A DNA stretch of 8,309 nt, taken from the NCBI GenBank assembly GCA_947474875.1, contig CANJKY010000117.1:1-8309 (forward strand). The letters run 5' to 3'. Shown here in pieces: positions 1 through 8,309 of this stretch. Each line of letters starts with the position of its first letter. The first letter of the stretch is position 1. Below the pieces are notes generated by a model, which was not told the DNA's origin, did no database searches, and saw only the letters and a list, made by a program, of their open reading frames with translations. The position numbers and the translations under genes are program-made. The DNA comes from Gemmataceae bacterium. GTDB lineage: Bacteria; Planctomycetota; Planctomycetia; Gemmatales; Gemmataceae.

Positions 1-1882
1 CGCCGGTGGATTTATCCAACGTGCCGCTCACACTCAGGATTGCGTCCCGCCACTGCTCCACGTCCAACCGCCGGCGGTTCGCCCGCCACAGGTACACGCT
101 TGCGGCGTCGACCTTGTCGTTGGCTTCGTCCGGCCGGCTGTCGAGCTGATACACGCCGCTCAGCACGATCTGCCGGTGCAGCCACTTGAGCGACCACCCG
201 TTCTTCACGAAGTTCGCCGCCAGCCAGTCGAGCAGCGGCTGGTTGCTCGGGGCTTCACCCAGCGTGCCGAAGTTGCTCGGAGTGCCGACGATGCCGCGGC
301 CGAAGTGCCACGCCCACACCCGGTTGACGATCACGCGGGCGGTGAGAGGGTTGTCCTTGCTGGCGATGCTATTGGCGAGAGCCAGGCGGTCGAAGTCCTT
401 GCCCGACTTGCCCGCCGATGGCAGCACTTGCAGGAAGCCTTTCGGGGCGTCCTCGCCGAACACCGTCGGGTTGCCGCGCACCATGACCTTCATGCCGGGG
501 CCGTTACCGCTGAGCACGTGGGCCACCGGCGGGGCCGGCGGCATCGCCTTCTTCAGCTTGTCCACCTCGGCGTTCAGTTCCTTCACCTTGTTGGCCGCGG
601 CCTTGATCGACTCCTTGTCGTCCTTCTTCTCCTTCTCCAGCTTCTTCTGTTCGTCTTTCGCCTTCTTCAGCCTGCCCTCGGCCTCCTTCACCCTGGCCTG
701 GGCGTCGGCGTGGGCCTTCACCTCGGCGGCCGGTGCGAGCGGGGTGTCCGTCAGCTTGGTGCCGACGTACACCCCGGCCAGGGCGTAGTAGTCCTTGGTC
801 GGAATGGGATCGAACTTGTGGTCGTGGCAGCGGGCGCACGCCACCGTCAGCCCGAGGAAACCTCGGGTGAGCGTGTCCACCTTGTCGTCGAGTTCGTCGG
901 CGTCCGCCCGCGGACCGCACCCGGCGTCGCGGTAATACTCCGCCCCCAACCCGAGGAAACCGAGGCCGGCGTACTTCTCGAACGCATCCGCCGGGGCATC
1001 GGGCAGCATGTCGGCGGCGAGTTGCATCTTCACGAAGCGGTCGTAGGGCATGTCGTCGTTGAACGCCTGGATCACCCAGTCGCGATACCGCCACGCCTGG
1101 GTCTTCGGCCGCACGCCGAACGTGTGCGCCTGGTCCTCGGCGTACCGGGCCACGTCCAGCCAGTGCCGCGCCCACGTCTCCCCGTACTGCGGGCTGGCGA
1201 GCAACTTCTCGACCACATTGGCGAACGCATCAGGCGAGATGTCCTTCTCGAACGCCTCCACGTTCTCGACGGAGGGAGGCAGACCGGTCAGGTCGAGGTA
1301 GACCCTGCGGAGTAGCGTCCGCTTGTCAGTCGGGCCGACGGGGGTGAGCTTCTGTTCGGCCCACTTCGCGGCAACGAACTTGTCGATCGGACTTGGAACC
1401 TGGAACTTAGAAACTGGAACTTCGGGGACCGAAGGTTCCCGAACGGGCTGGAAACTCCAGAACTGCTTGCCCTTCTCGATCTCGATGGAGCTGGCCGTCG
1501 CCACCGCGTCGTTGCGTGGGTCGGCGGCGCCACCCGCGATCCACGCCTCGAAGTCCTTAACCACCGCGTCAGGCAACTTCCCGCTCGGTGGCATTTTGAT
1601 GTCGCCGTCGTGCTTAAGCGTTTTTAGCAACAAACTATCCGCCGGCTTGCCCGGCACCACCGCCGCCCCGGAATCGCCTCCGGTCAGCACGGCAGCTTTG
1701 GTGTCGAGCAGCAGACCGCCGCGGAGCTTCTTCTTCCCCTTCGCCTCGGCGGAGTGACACGAGTAGCAGTGCTCAATCAAAACCGGGCGAATCTTGGTCT
1801 CAAAATACTCGACCTGTTTGGCGTCCGGTTCTGCCCCGGGCGAAACGGCCAAGAGCAGTAAGGCAACGACGGTTTGCATCAT
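1..1882 (-). CDS. PSCyt1-DUF1549-DUF1553 protein, copy B (3' end outside window)
   Basis: Probable exported c-type cytochrome-linked protein; the substrate is unknown. The reading frame is open from an ATG-ATG pair at 1882/1879 to the left edge, 627 codons, with no stop, so the C-terminus is missing. A short hydrophobic signal-like start (residues 1-17) leads into a PSCyt1 haem domain with CYSCH at 39-43 and a candidate axial Met at 97 (KMPP). A linker at about 135-163 follows, then DUF1549/PSCyt2 from about 164 to 370, including LDLTGLPP and a second CxxCH (CARCH, 349-353). A Lys/Glu/Ala-rich, probably coiled-coil stretch spans about 388-445. DUF1553/PSD1 starts near 457, with NPLTARVIVNRVW near 515, and is cut at LDKSTG; roughly its last half is missing by comparison with copy A at 4078-6522. 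No Shine-Dalgarno is visible. The gene follows the DUF1501 gene after a 133-base gap on the same strand. Family assignment is firm; the role in catabolism or the envelope is inference. Confidence 0.93.
   Translation of the reverse strand, partial: MMQTVVALLLLAVSPGAEPDAKQVEYFETKIRPVLIEHCYSCHSAEAKGKKKLRGGLLLDTKAAVLTGGDSGAAVVPGKPADSLLLKTLKHDGDIKMPPSGKLPDAVVKDFEAWIAGGAADPRNDAVATASSIEIEKGKQFWSFQPVREPSVPEVPVSKFQVPSPIDKFVAAKWAEQKLTPVGPTDKRTLLRRVYLDLTGLPPSVENVEAFEKDISPDAFANVVEKLLASPQYGETWARHWLDVARYAEDQAHTFGVRPKTQAWRYRDWVIQAFNDDMPYDRFVKMQLAADMLPDAPADAFEKYAGLGFLGLGAEYYRDAGCGPRADADELDDKVDTLTRGFLGLTVACARCHDHKFDPIPTKDYYALAGVYVGTKLTDTPLAPAAEVKAHADAQARVKEAEGRLKKAKDEQKKLEKEKKDDKESIKAAANKVKELNAEVDKLKKAMPPAPPVAHVLSGNGPGMKVMVRGNPTVFGEDAPKGFLQVLPSAGKSGKDFDRLALANSIASKDNPLTARVIVNRVWAWHFGRGIVGTPSNFGTLGEAPSNQPLLDWLAANFVKNGWSLKWLHRQIVLSGVYQLDSRPDEANDKVDAASVYLWRANRRRLDVEQWRDAILSVSGTLDKSTG
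1394..1421. repeat. Four-copy heptanucleotide tandem repeat inside copy B
   Basis: On the plus strand four adjacent 7-mers read TGGAACC, TGGAACT, TAGAAAC, TGGAACT. Three share TGGAAC exactly and the third is degenerate. The array lies in the coding sequence for the linker between the cytochrome domain and DUF1549 of copy B, giving a Val/Pro/Ser-rich peptide around VPVSKFQVPSP. Twenty-eight bases is not a multiple of three, yet the frame is open on both sides and both flanking domains read normally. The stretch is less GC-rich than its surroundings. It resembles the short heptamer repeats (STRR-type) known from some other bacterial genomes; that parallel is an inference. Confidence 0.7.
1416..1439. 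repeat. Imperfect inverted repeat abutting the heptamer array
   Basis: GGAACTTCGG (1416-1425) and CCGAAGGTTCC (1429-1439) are complementary apart from one bulged G, with a three-base loop (GGA). The inner six base pairs, CTTCGG/CCGAAG, are perfect. The left arm includes the last heptamer of the neighbouring array, so array and hairpin may form one repetitive element. It lies inside coding sequence. A terminator is unlikely because no T-run follows on either strand. Confidence 0.5.
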
Positions 1883-1911
1883 GTGTGGTCTAGGCGGGCG
1901 GTCTTGGCAAG

Positions 1912-1934
1912 CCGGAAGCAACCGTCGCTTCCGG
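1912..1934 (-). other. Perfect hairpin in the leader of copy B
   Basis: CCGGAAGC (1912-1919) and GCTTCCGG (1927-1934) form a perfect 8-bp stem with a 7-base loop. It sits in the gap between the DUF1501 stop and the copy B start, about 30 bases upstream of that start. No T-run follows on the minus strand, so it is not a classical intrinsic terminator. It could be a weak terminator, an mRNA-stabilising or processing stem between two cistrons, or a binding site for a regulator. The sequence does not decide between these. Confidence 0.45.
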
Positions 1935-2015
1935 TGATCCGGCGGGGAGGCAGTAGATGAGAGTACCACACCACGGGCGGGTGGGAAAGAGCCTATTACG
2001 ACGCCCCCACTGGCC

Positions 2016-3461
2016 TTAAAGCAACACTGCCGACATCGGTTTGCCGTAATCCACCTCCAGCCGCTTGCGGCCGGGTACCGCCAGCTTCCGCGGGTCCAGG
2101 CCGAGCAGGTGCAGGACGGTGGCGTGCAGATCCGTCACATAGTGCCGATCTTCGACGGCATGGAACCCGAGTTCGTCTGTCGCCCCGTGGACGACCCCCT
2201 TCTTCACCCCGCCGCCGGCCAGCCACACGCTGAACCCGTAGGGGTGGTGGTCGCGGCCGGCACTCCCCTCCGCGCCCGGTGTGCGGCCGAACTCGGACCC
2301 CCACACCACGAGCGTATCGTCGAGCAGGTTACGTTGCTTCAGGTCCTTCACCAGCGCGGCGATCGGCTGGTCCACCTGTTTGCATAGCGGCGGGTGGTTC
2401 TTCAGGATGTCGGCGTGCGAGTCCCACGCCCCGGCCCCACCGTTGCTCCCGTGGAACACCTGTACGAACCGCACCCCCTTCTCGGACAACCGACGGGCGG
2501 CCAGGCACATCTGCCCGAACTCCTTCGTCTCCGGCTGGTCCAAGCCGTACAGCTTGCGGGTGTCCTCCGGCTCGGCGTCCAGCTTCATCACCTCCGGCAC
2601 GGCCGCCTGCATGCGGAACGCCAGCTCGTAGCTCTGGATTTTGGCCCGCACCGCCGGGTCGTCCGGCGTCCGCTCGGCGACATGCTCGTTCAGCATGCGG
2701 ATCAGGTCGAACTGCTCCCGCTGCTTGCCCGTCGACTGCCCCTTGCCCGGCAGGAACGGCAGCGGGTTCTTCGCATCGACGAGCAGCGGCACTCCACTGT
2801 ACTCCGGCCCGAGGTAGTTGCCGCCGTGCCCGAACGTGCCGCCGCAGCAGTCGGCCAGCGGCTTGCCCAGCACCACGAAACTGGGCAGGTCGTCGTTCAG
2901 CGAACCGAGACCGTACCGCACCCACGAGCCGATGGTGGGGAACGGGCCTTCAAGCGCGTGCCGGCCGGTGTGGAACTGGAGCTGGGCGCCGTGGTCGTTG
3001 TCGGTGGTCCACATGCTCCGCACCACCGCAATGTCGTCGGCGATGCCGCCGACGTGCGGCCACCAGTCGCTCACCGCCAGCCCGGACTTGCCGTACTTCT
3101 TGAACCCGGTCTGCATCTTCATCAGCTTCGGCTGCACCTTGTGCAGGCCGGGCACGAACTCGCGGAGGTTCTTCTTCACCAACGGGGATTCGGCGACCGC
3201 CTTGTGCGGGGTGCTGTCGATCGTCTTGCCGTCGTACTTGTTCAGTTCCGGCTTCGGGTCGAACGCCTCAACGTGGCTGGTGCCGCCGACCATGAACAGC
3301 CAGATCACCCGCTTCACCTTCGGCTTGAAGTGGGGTTGCCCGTCCGGCGGGGTCCACTTCTCGTCGTCGGCGCGGAGCAACCCGTCGCGATGCAGCAGCG
3401 AGGCGAGGGCGATGCCGGCCAGCCCGGACGAGAGGAAATCGCGGCGGTGGAAATGGGGCAT
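2016..3461 (-). CDS. DUF1501 family protein, Tat-exported
   Basis: Complete 481-residue member of the DUF1501 family (PF07394), which belongs to the sulfatase/alkaline-phosphatase-like fold group; its reaction is not established. The N-terminus is a twin-arginine signal: HRRDFLSSG (RR at 6-7), then a hydrophobic stretch to about residue 23, so folded export across the cytoplasmic membrane is expected. Family landmarks in order are SHVEAFDPKPEL (62-73), SMWTTDNDHGAQLQFHTG in the first third, a Gly-rich AWDSHADI near 344-351, WGSEFGRTPG near 386-395, GRDHHP near 402-407, and a C-terminal LHATVLHLLGLDP. The His, Asp and Glu residues in these motifs are candidate metal or catalytic ligands, by inference from the fold. 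The ATG at 3461 is chosen because it places the Tat motif at the extreme N-terminus; no Shine-Dalgarno is evident. The gene follows the small gene by 40 bases, consistent with co-transcription, and is flanked by two DUF1549/DUF1553 genes, its usual partners in planctomycetes. Confidence 0.95.
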   Translation of the reverse strand: MPHFHRRDFLSSGLAGIALASLLHRDGLLRADDEKWTPPDGQPHFKPKVKRVIWLFMVGGTSHVEAFDPKPELNKYDGKTIDSTPHKAVAESPLVKKNLREFVPGLHKVQPKLMKMQTGFKKYGKSGLAVSDWWPHVGGIADDIAVVRSMWTTDNDHGAQLQFHTGRHALEGPFPTIGSWVRYGLGSLNDDLPSFVVLGKPLADCCGGTFGHGGNYLGPEYSGVPLLVDAKNPLPFLPGKGQSTGKQREQFDLIRMLNEHVAERTPDDPAVRAKIQSYELAFRMQAAVPEVMKLDAEPEDTRKLYGLDQPETKEFGQMCLAARRLSEKGVRFVQVFHGSNGGAGAWDSHADILKNHPPLCKQVDQPIAALVKDLKQRNLLDDTLVVWGSEFGRTPGAEGSAGRDHHPYGFSVWLAGGGVKKGVVHGATDELGFHAVEDRHYVTDLHATVLHLLGLDPRKLAVPGRKRLEVDYGKPMSAVLL

Positions 3462-3501
3462 GGTGCGTTCGGTGACGAGGGGAGAAGCCGACCGAGGTGG
3501 G

Positions 3502-3960
3502 TCAGCCGGGGTTCGGTAGGAGGATCGCCCGCACCGCCCTCTTCAGTTCGGCCGGGCAAGAGGGGTGTTTGTCGAGCCGCGGGTAGTCGTCCGGCATGAA
3601 GTCGAAGATGTTGTTCACCAGCCTGACCAGCATGAACACGTGCGGCCCGTCGGCAGCGGAATACTGGACGGACGGGTTGTTGATGACGCTGATGTGCCCG
3701 TCTTGGGTACCGCCGCGGTCTCTCTGGTGTGCAATGATCGCCTGGGTGAGGGGATCGTTCGCCGCCCCGGTGTACGCCGCCCCGGGTTTGACGGCCGCGA
3801 ACACGGGCCGGAGGGCCGGGCTGGTGCCTGGGACTTTGGACATGGCGAAGTAGGCGAACTGCACGAGTTCCACGTCATCCTTCTTGTTCGGCGAGTTCAC
3901 CCCCACGTTCGCGCTCAGATTGAAGAAGAACCGACCGGTGCTCGACACGAAGACTTTCAT
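3502..3960 (-). CDS. Small protein, possibly a divergent peptidoglycan-binding-like domain
   Basis: A 152-residue protein I cannot assign firmly. The ATG at 3960 is preferred over an upstream in-frame start at 3993 because an AGGAG lies nine bases before it. No signal peptide or membrane helix is evident. Residues 28-40 (DDVELVQFAYFAM) and 66-90 (DPLTQAIIAHQRDRGGTQDGHI) follow the layout of PG_binding_1-like repeats: a helix with V-x-x-V-Q, a loop, then a Thr-x-Ala-Ile helix ending near F/H-Q, and a DG turn. Here the usual DG-x-FGP-x-T segment is degenerate (TGAANDPLT). The C-terminal part (about 94-152) has NPSVQYS, a hydrophobic VFMLVRLVNNIFDFM stretch and a basic tail, PAELKRAVRAILL. Copy A lies 117 bases upstream and DUF1501 40 bases downstream on the same strand. 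The fold suggestion is inference. That the gene is real is supported by its ribosome binding site, its position and protein-like composition. Confidence 0.75.
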   Translation of the reverse strand: MKVFVSSTGRFFFNLSANVGVNSPNKKDDVELVQFAYFAMSKVPGTSPALRPVFAAVKPGAAYTGAANDPLTQAIIAHQRDRGGTQDGHISVINNPSVQYSAADGPHVFMLVRLVNNIFDFMPDDYPRLDKHPSCPAELKRAVRAILLPNPG

Positions 3961-3969
3961 GGGACGGAT

Positions 3970-3974
3970 CTCCT
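3970..3974 (-). promoter_or_regulatory. Ribosome binding site of the small gene
   Basis: AGGAG on the minus strand, nine bases before the ATG at 3960. It decides that start over the in-frame upstream start at 3993, and it is the strongest Shine-Dalgarno sequence I see in the window. Confidence 0.75.
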
Positions 3975-4003
3975 GCGGGCAGGGCGACACCACAACACTA
4001 GGA

Positions 4004-4034
4004 ATAATTTTCCACTATTATGGGTGCCTGTCAA
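4004..4034 (-). promoter_or_regulatory. Possible sigma70-like promoter before the small gene
   Basis: On the minus strand a perfect TTGACA (4034-4029) is followed, after 17 to 19 bases, by an AT-rich stretch in an otherwise GC-rich region: AAAATT at 17-base spacing or AATTAT at 19-base spacing. Neither is a good TATAAT match. The element lies in the 117-base gap between copy A and the small gene, 44 to 74 bases upstream of the ATG at 3960. It would allow the small gene and DUF1501 to be expressed separately from copy A. Planctomycete promoter consensus sequences are poorly defined, so this remains a suggestion. Confidence 0.3.
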
Positions 4035-4077
4035 CGGCAAAACGGCACGGGTGGCCGTATTGCCGATCAACCGCTGA

Positions 4078-6522
<2,445 letters not shown>

Positions 6523-6528
6523 ATCAAG

Positions 6529-6532
6529 CCTT
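6529..6532 (-). promoter_or_regulatory. Ribosome binding site of copy A
   Basis: AAGG on the minus strand, six bases before the ATG at 6522. It supports this start rather than the TTG seven codons upstream at 6543. Confidence 0.5.
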
Positions 6533-6862
6533 ATTGCAGCCAAAACGGCCCATGTGAGCTGTTGGTAGCACCGGCGAATAGCAACTTACTGTGCCCAGCG
6601 CACAAAGGTATCGAGAGAGTTTGCGTTACCGTCTACTGTTCGGAAATAAACTCGAAGATCGCCGGGCGTCACCGATCCAAACACACGGCGGAGGCGGGAA
6701 TTATCAGTTTGGTAGAATCTACGTTTGCGTCGCTGGTGTCAACCGAAAAGTGTTATTCTGGCGGGACTACTCTGGGCGATTCTTCTCGGAAGTGGCCGAT
6801 GGCTACGGACATGGACTCCAGGTATTGAGTGTGGTGAAATGTTGGCGGAGAGCACACCGATG

Positions 6863-6896
6863 ACCCGCGTGCGGGTGTCCGGCGTGCGGGTGTCCG
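6863..6896. repeat. Perfect 2 x 15-bp tandem repeat with a small palindrome
   Basis: GCGTGCGGGTGTCCG occurs twice without mismatch or gap, at 6867-6881 and 6882-6896. ACCCGC (6863-6868) and GCGGGT (6871-6876) form a perfect inverted repeat with a two-base centre overlapping the first unit. On the minus strand one frame through the repeat gives the low-complexity peptide PDTRTPDTRT. It lies 50 bases beyond the point where the exonuclease III similarity stops, which is compatible with a rearrangement scar. It could instead be a member of a dispersed repeat family. Confidence 0.75.
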
Positions 6897-6945
6897 GGTG
6901 GGCGAATGCTGCGCTGGGTTTTGGCGTCGTAGCCCTTACTTGCGC

Positions 6946-7020
6946 GGCAGTGGCCAGCCAGCGGAGCAACACCGGCAGCCGGGCATTCACGCTGTTCACA
7001 TTGATGGTGGCGACTGCCAC
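6946..7020 (-). pseudogene. xthA: N-terminal remnant of exonuclease III (AP endonuclease family)
   Basis: Minus-strand translation from a GTG at 7020 begins VAV, followed by ATINVNSVNARLPVLLRWL. This closely matches the first strand and helix of the ExoIII/Xth family, whose members typically start with an ATWNVNS...RARLP...LRWL pattern and use the Asn of NVN at the active site. Similarity stops after about 25 residues. The expected PD-V-x-C-L-Q-E segment with the catalytic Glu is absent, and the frame runs on into the low-complexity 15-bp repeat and unrelated sequence, stopping near 6739. An intact enzyme has about 250 to 270 residues, so this is a truncated relic left by deletion or rearrangement, not a working DNA-repair nuclease. 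The match is from recognition of the family motif, not a database search. Confidence 0.7.
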
Positions 7021-7087
7021 CTGCTCAACCAGAGGTGTATCCTCTCCGCATCGCACCCAGTGGCGACATGGAAGGCAAGACCACGAC

Positions 7088-8309
7088 TCACCCCGCCTTG
7101 CCCAGATCGAAGAACGTGACGCAAGACGGGTTCCCCACCGGAACGTACTGGCCGGTGAAACTCAGCCGACCGAGTTCGCGGTTCACCTCGAAGACGGTTA
7201 CATGGTCCGCCCGCTGGTTGCAGCAGTACAGGAACTCGCCGGTCGGGTCGAACGCGAAACTCCGCGGGTAATTGCCCCGCGTCCACTCCTCCCCCTCGTA
7301 AGCCAGTCGGCCGTCGTTACGAACCGAATAGTACGCGATGCTGTCGTGAAGCCGATTGCCGACGTAAACGAAGTTGCCATCTGGCGATACGAGGATTTCC
7401 GAGCAGAAGTTGCTGCCGGCATAGCCGTCGGGCAGCGTGGAGATGGTTTGTCGCTCGTTCAGTTTGCCGGTGTCGCCATCGTAGTCGAACCGCACCACCG
7501 TGGAGCCTTCTTCTTGTACTGAGTACAGGTGTTTGCCGTTCGGGCGGAAGCAAACATGCCGCGGGCCGTCGCCCGGCGGGAAGGATACTCCCGAAGGTTC
7601 GTTCGCCGTTAACAAACCCTTGTCAGCGTTGAACTTCCACACGAATAGCCGGTCCAACCCGAGATCGACGTGCAGCACAAACTTGCCAGTCGGATCGGGC
7701 AGGATTTGGTGGGCATGGGTGCGGTCGTGCCCGCTGATCGCGAAGCTTCCCTTCGGGGCGTTTTTGGCCTTCGTCGGCCCGACCTTGCCCTCGTCCACTT
7801 TCACGTCGGTCGGTTCGCCCAATTGGCCGTCGTCCTTGATCGGTAGCACAGCCACCGACCCGCCGAAGTAGTTCGCTACAAACAGCCATTTCCCGGACGG
7901 GTGCAGGCTTACATACGTCGGCCCGGCCCCGCCGGATCGGACGGTGTTGAGCAGCTTCAGGCCCCCGTCTTTCGGATCGACGGCGAACGAACTCACCGTC
8001 CCCTCCGGCGGTTTCCCGGTGCCCACACGGTCAGTCTCGTTGGCTGAATAAAGCCTGGTTCCGGAGTTGTTTACGACGAGGTGACTCGGACTGATGCCCG
8101 ACTCGAACACGCCCGCGGGGGTCATCGCCCCTGTTGTGCGGTCGACGTGGAAGATGTGAATGCCGCGGCCGTTGCCCGGCGGCAGGTCCACTTGCGTCGG
8201 TAGGGTGTCCTTCAGCGGCGAGCTGAACGTTCCGACGTAAGCGACGAGCGGGGCAGCAGATTTTCTCTGCGCCCGTAGGGTTTTTGCCGTGGTGGCAGCC
8301 GCGGCAGTC
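7088..8309 (-). CDS. Lactonase family (YbhE/6-phosphogluconolactonase-type) beta-propeller, start outside window
   Basis: A lactonase-family (PF10282) seven-bladed-type beta-propeller. E. coli YbhE/Pgl of this family hydrolyses 6-phosphogluconolactone, but planctomycete members are often exported and of unknown substrate. The frame is open from the right edge to the TGA at 7090-7088, giving 406 visible residues. A GTG at 8191 opens only an internal start: upstream in frame lie APLVAYVGTFSSPLKDT, the usual first strand of the family (YVGTF), and before that an Ala/Thr-rich stretch (TAAATTAKTL) that could be the tail of a signal or Tat peptide. Blade repeats are visible as SPSHLVVNNSGTRLYSANE, GPTYVSLHPSGKWLFVANY, AHQILPDPTGKFVLHVD, GPRHVCFRPNGKHLYSVQE, CSEILVSPDGNFVYVGN and YPRSFAFDPTGEFLYCCNQ. 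The C-terminus (GNPSCVTFFDLGKAG) looks complete. It is separated from copy A by 565 bases, so co-transcription is uncertain. Confidence 0.92.
   Translation of the reverse strand, partial: TAAAATTAKTLRAQRKSAAPLVAYVGTFSSPLKDTLPTQVDLPPGNGRGIHIFHVDRTTGAMTPAGVFESGISPSHLVVNNSGTRLYSANETDRVGTGKPPEGTVSSFAVDPKDGGLKLLNTVRSGGAGPTYVSLHPSGKWLFVANYFGGSVAVLPIKDDGQLGEPTDVKVDEGKVGPTKAKNAPKGSFAISGHDRTHAHQILPDPTGKFVLHVDLGLDRLFVWKFNADKGLLTANEPSGVSFPPGDGPRHVCFRPNGKHLYSVQEEGSTVVRFDYDGDTGKLNERQTISTLPDGYAGSNFCSEILVSPDGNFVYVGNRLHDSIAYYSVRNDGRLAYEGEEWTRGNYPRSFAFDPTGEFLYCCNQRADHVTVFEVNRELGRLSFTGQYVPVGNPSCVTFFDLGKAG

Larger units (their letters stand above)
6523..7087. other. 565-base spacer between the lactonase and copy A
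   Basis: No intact gene is recognisable on either strand. The half nearer copy A (about 6523-6860) is clearly less GC-rich than the surrounding genes; a counted 60-base sample at 6561-6620 is 53% GC. I recognise no repeat, RNA gene or convincing promoter in that half. The half nearer the lactonase holds a 2 x 15-bp tandem repeat (6867-6896) and a fragment of an exonuclease III gene (6946-7020). The promoter of copy A must lie here if copy A is not read through from the lactonase. No T-rich hairpin was found after the lactonase stop. Confidence 0.6.

Noticed and set aside
176..1315. Long plus-strand open frame (379 codons)
   Set aside because: It is antisense to copy B, whose frame encodes recognisable PSCyt1, DUF1549 and DUF1553 domains. 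The antisense product is Arg/His/Val/Leu-rich, as expected from a GC-rich shadow frame.
2394..3599. Long plus-strand open frame (401 codons)
   Set aside because: It is antisense to the DUF1501 gene, with shadow-frame composition and no recognisable domain.
6523..6543. Seven-codon N-terminal extension of copy A from a TTG
   Set aside because: The ATG at 6522 has an AAGG at good spacing and gives a standard signal peptide. The extension adds charged residues before it and has no better support.
6562..6863. Two overlapping plus-strand frames of 88 and 90 codons in the spacer
   Set aside because: No recognisable domain and no ribosome binding site, and they overlap each other in different frames. 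They are probably chance open frames.
6725..7522. Plus-strand frame with a hydrophobic start (VILAGLLWAILLGSG)
   Set aside because: The membrane-like segment is suggestive, but the frame runs through the 15-bp repeat, the antisense of the xthA relic and more than 400 bases antisense to the lactonase. No ribosome binding site or family is recognisable.
8189..8191. GTG as the start of the lactonase
   Set aside because: The conserved first strand (AYVGTF) lies upstream in the same open frame, so this GTG is an internal Val codon.

Overview
The window is GC-rich. All four recognisable protein genes, plus one small uncharacterised gene, lie on the minus strand. The gene content points to a member of the Planctomycetota, probably Gemmata-like: two PSCyt1-DUF1549-DUF1553 proteins (Pfam PSCyt1, PSCyt2 and PSD1), one Tat-exported DUF1501 protein and a YbhE-type lactonase beta-propeller. 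DUF1501, DUF1549 and DUF1553 paralogues are strongly expanded in that phylum. Most starts lack a clear Shine-Dalgarno sequence, which also fits. The genus is an inference; there is no rRNA or other taxonomic marker here.

In transcription order, from the right end to the left: (1) 8309-7088, a lactonase-family beta-propeller whose start lies beyond the right edge. (2) 7087-6523, a 565-base spacer holding a decayed N-terminal fragment of an exonuclease III gene (xthA) and a perfect 2 x 15-bp tandem repeat. (3) 6522-4078, a complete PSCyt1-DUF1549-DUF1553 protein (copy A). (4) 3960-3502, a small protein with a faint resemblance to peptidoglycan-binding folds, preceded by a strong ribosome binding site and a possible promoter. 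(5) 3461-2016, a DUF1501 protein with a twin-arginine signal. (6) 1882 to beyond the left edge, a second PSCyt1-DUF1549-DUF1553 protein (copy B). Copy B carries a heptanucleotide repeat and hairpin inside its coding sequence, in the linker after the cytochrome domain.

Genes 3 to 6 read as one envelope-directed module. Two exported, probably haem-bearing DUF1549/DUF1553 proteins flank one Tat-exported DUF1501 protein. The pairing of DUF1549/DUF1553 with DUF1501 is common in planctomycetes, but its biochemical role is not established. The less ordinary elements are the small gene inserted between the usual partners, the xthA remnant, and the repeat in the copy B linker. I see no CRISPR array, tRNA, rRNA, transposase, phage gene or defence system. 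Apart from these points the window is typical of a planctomycete chromosome.
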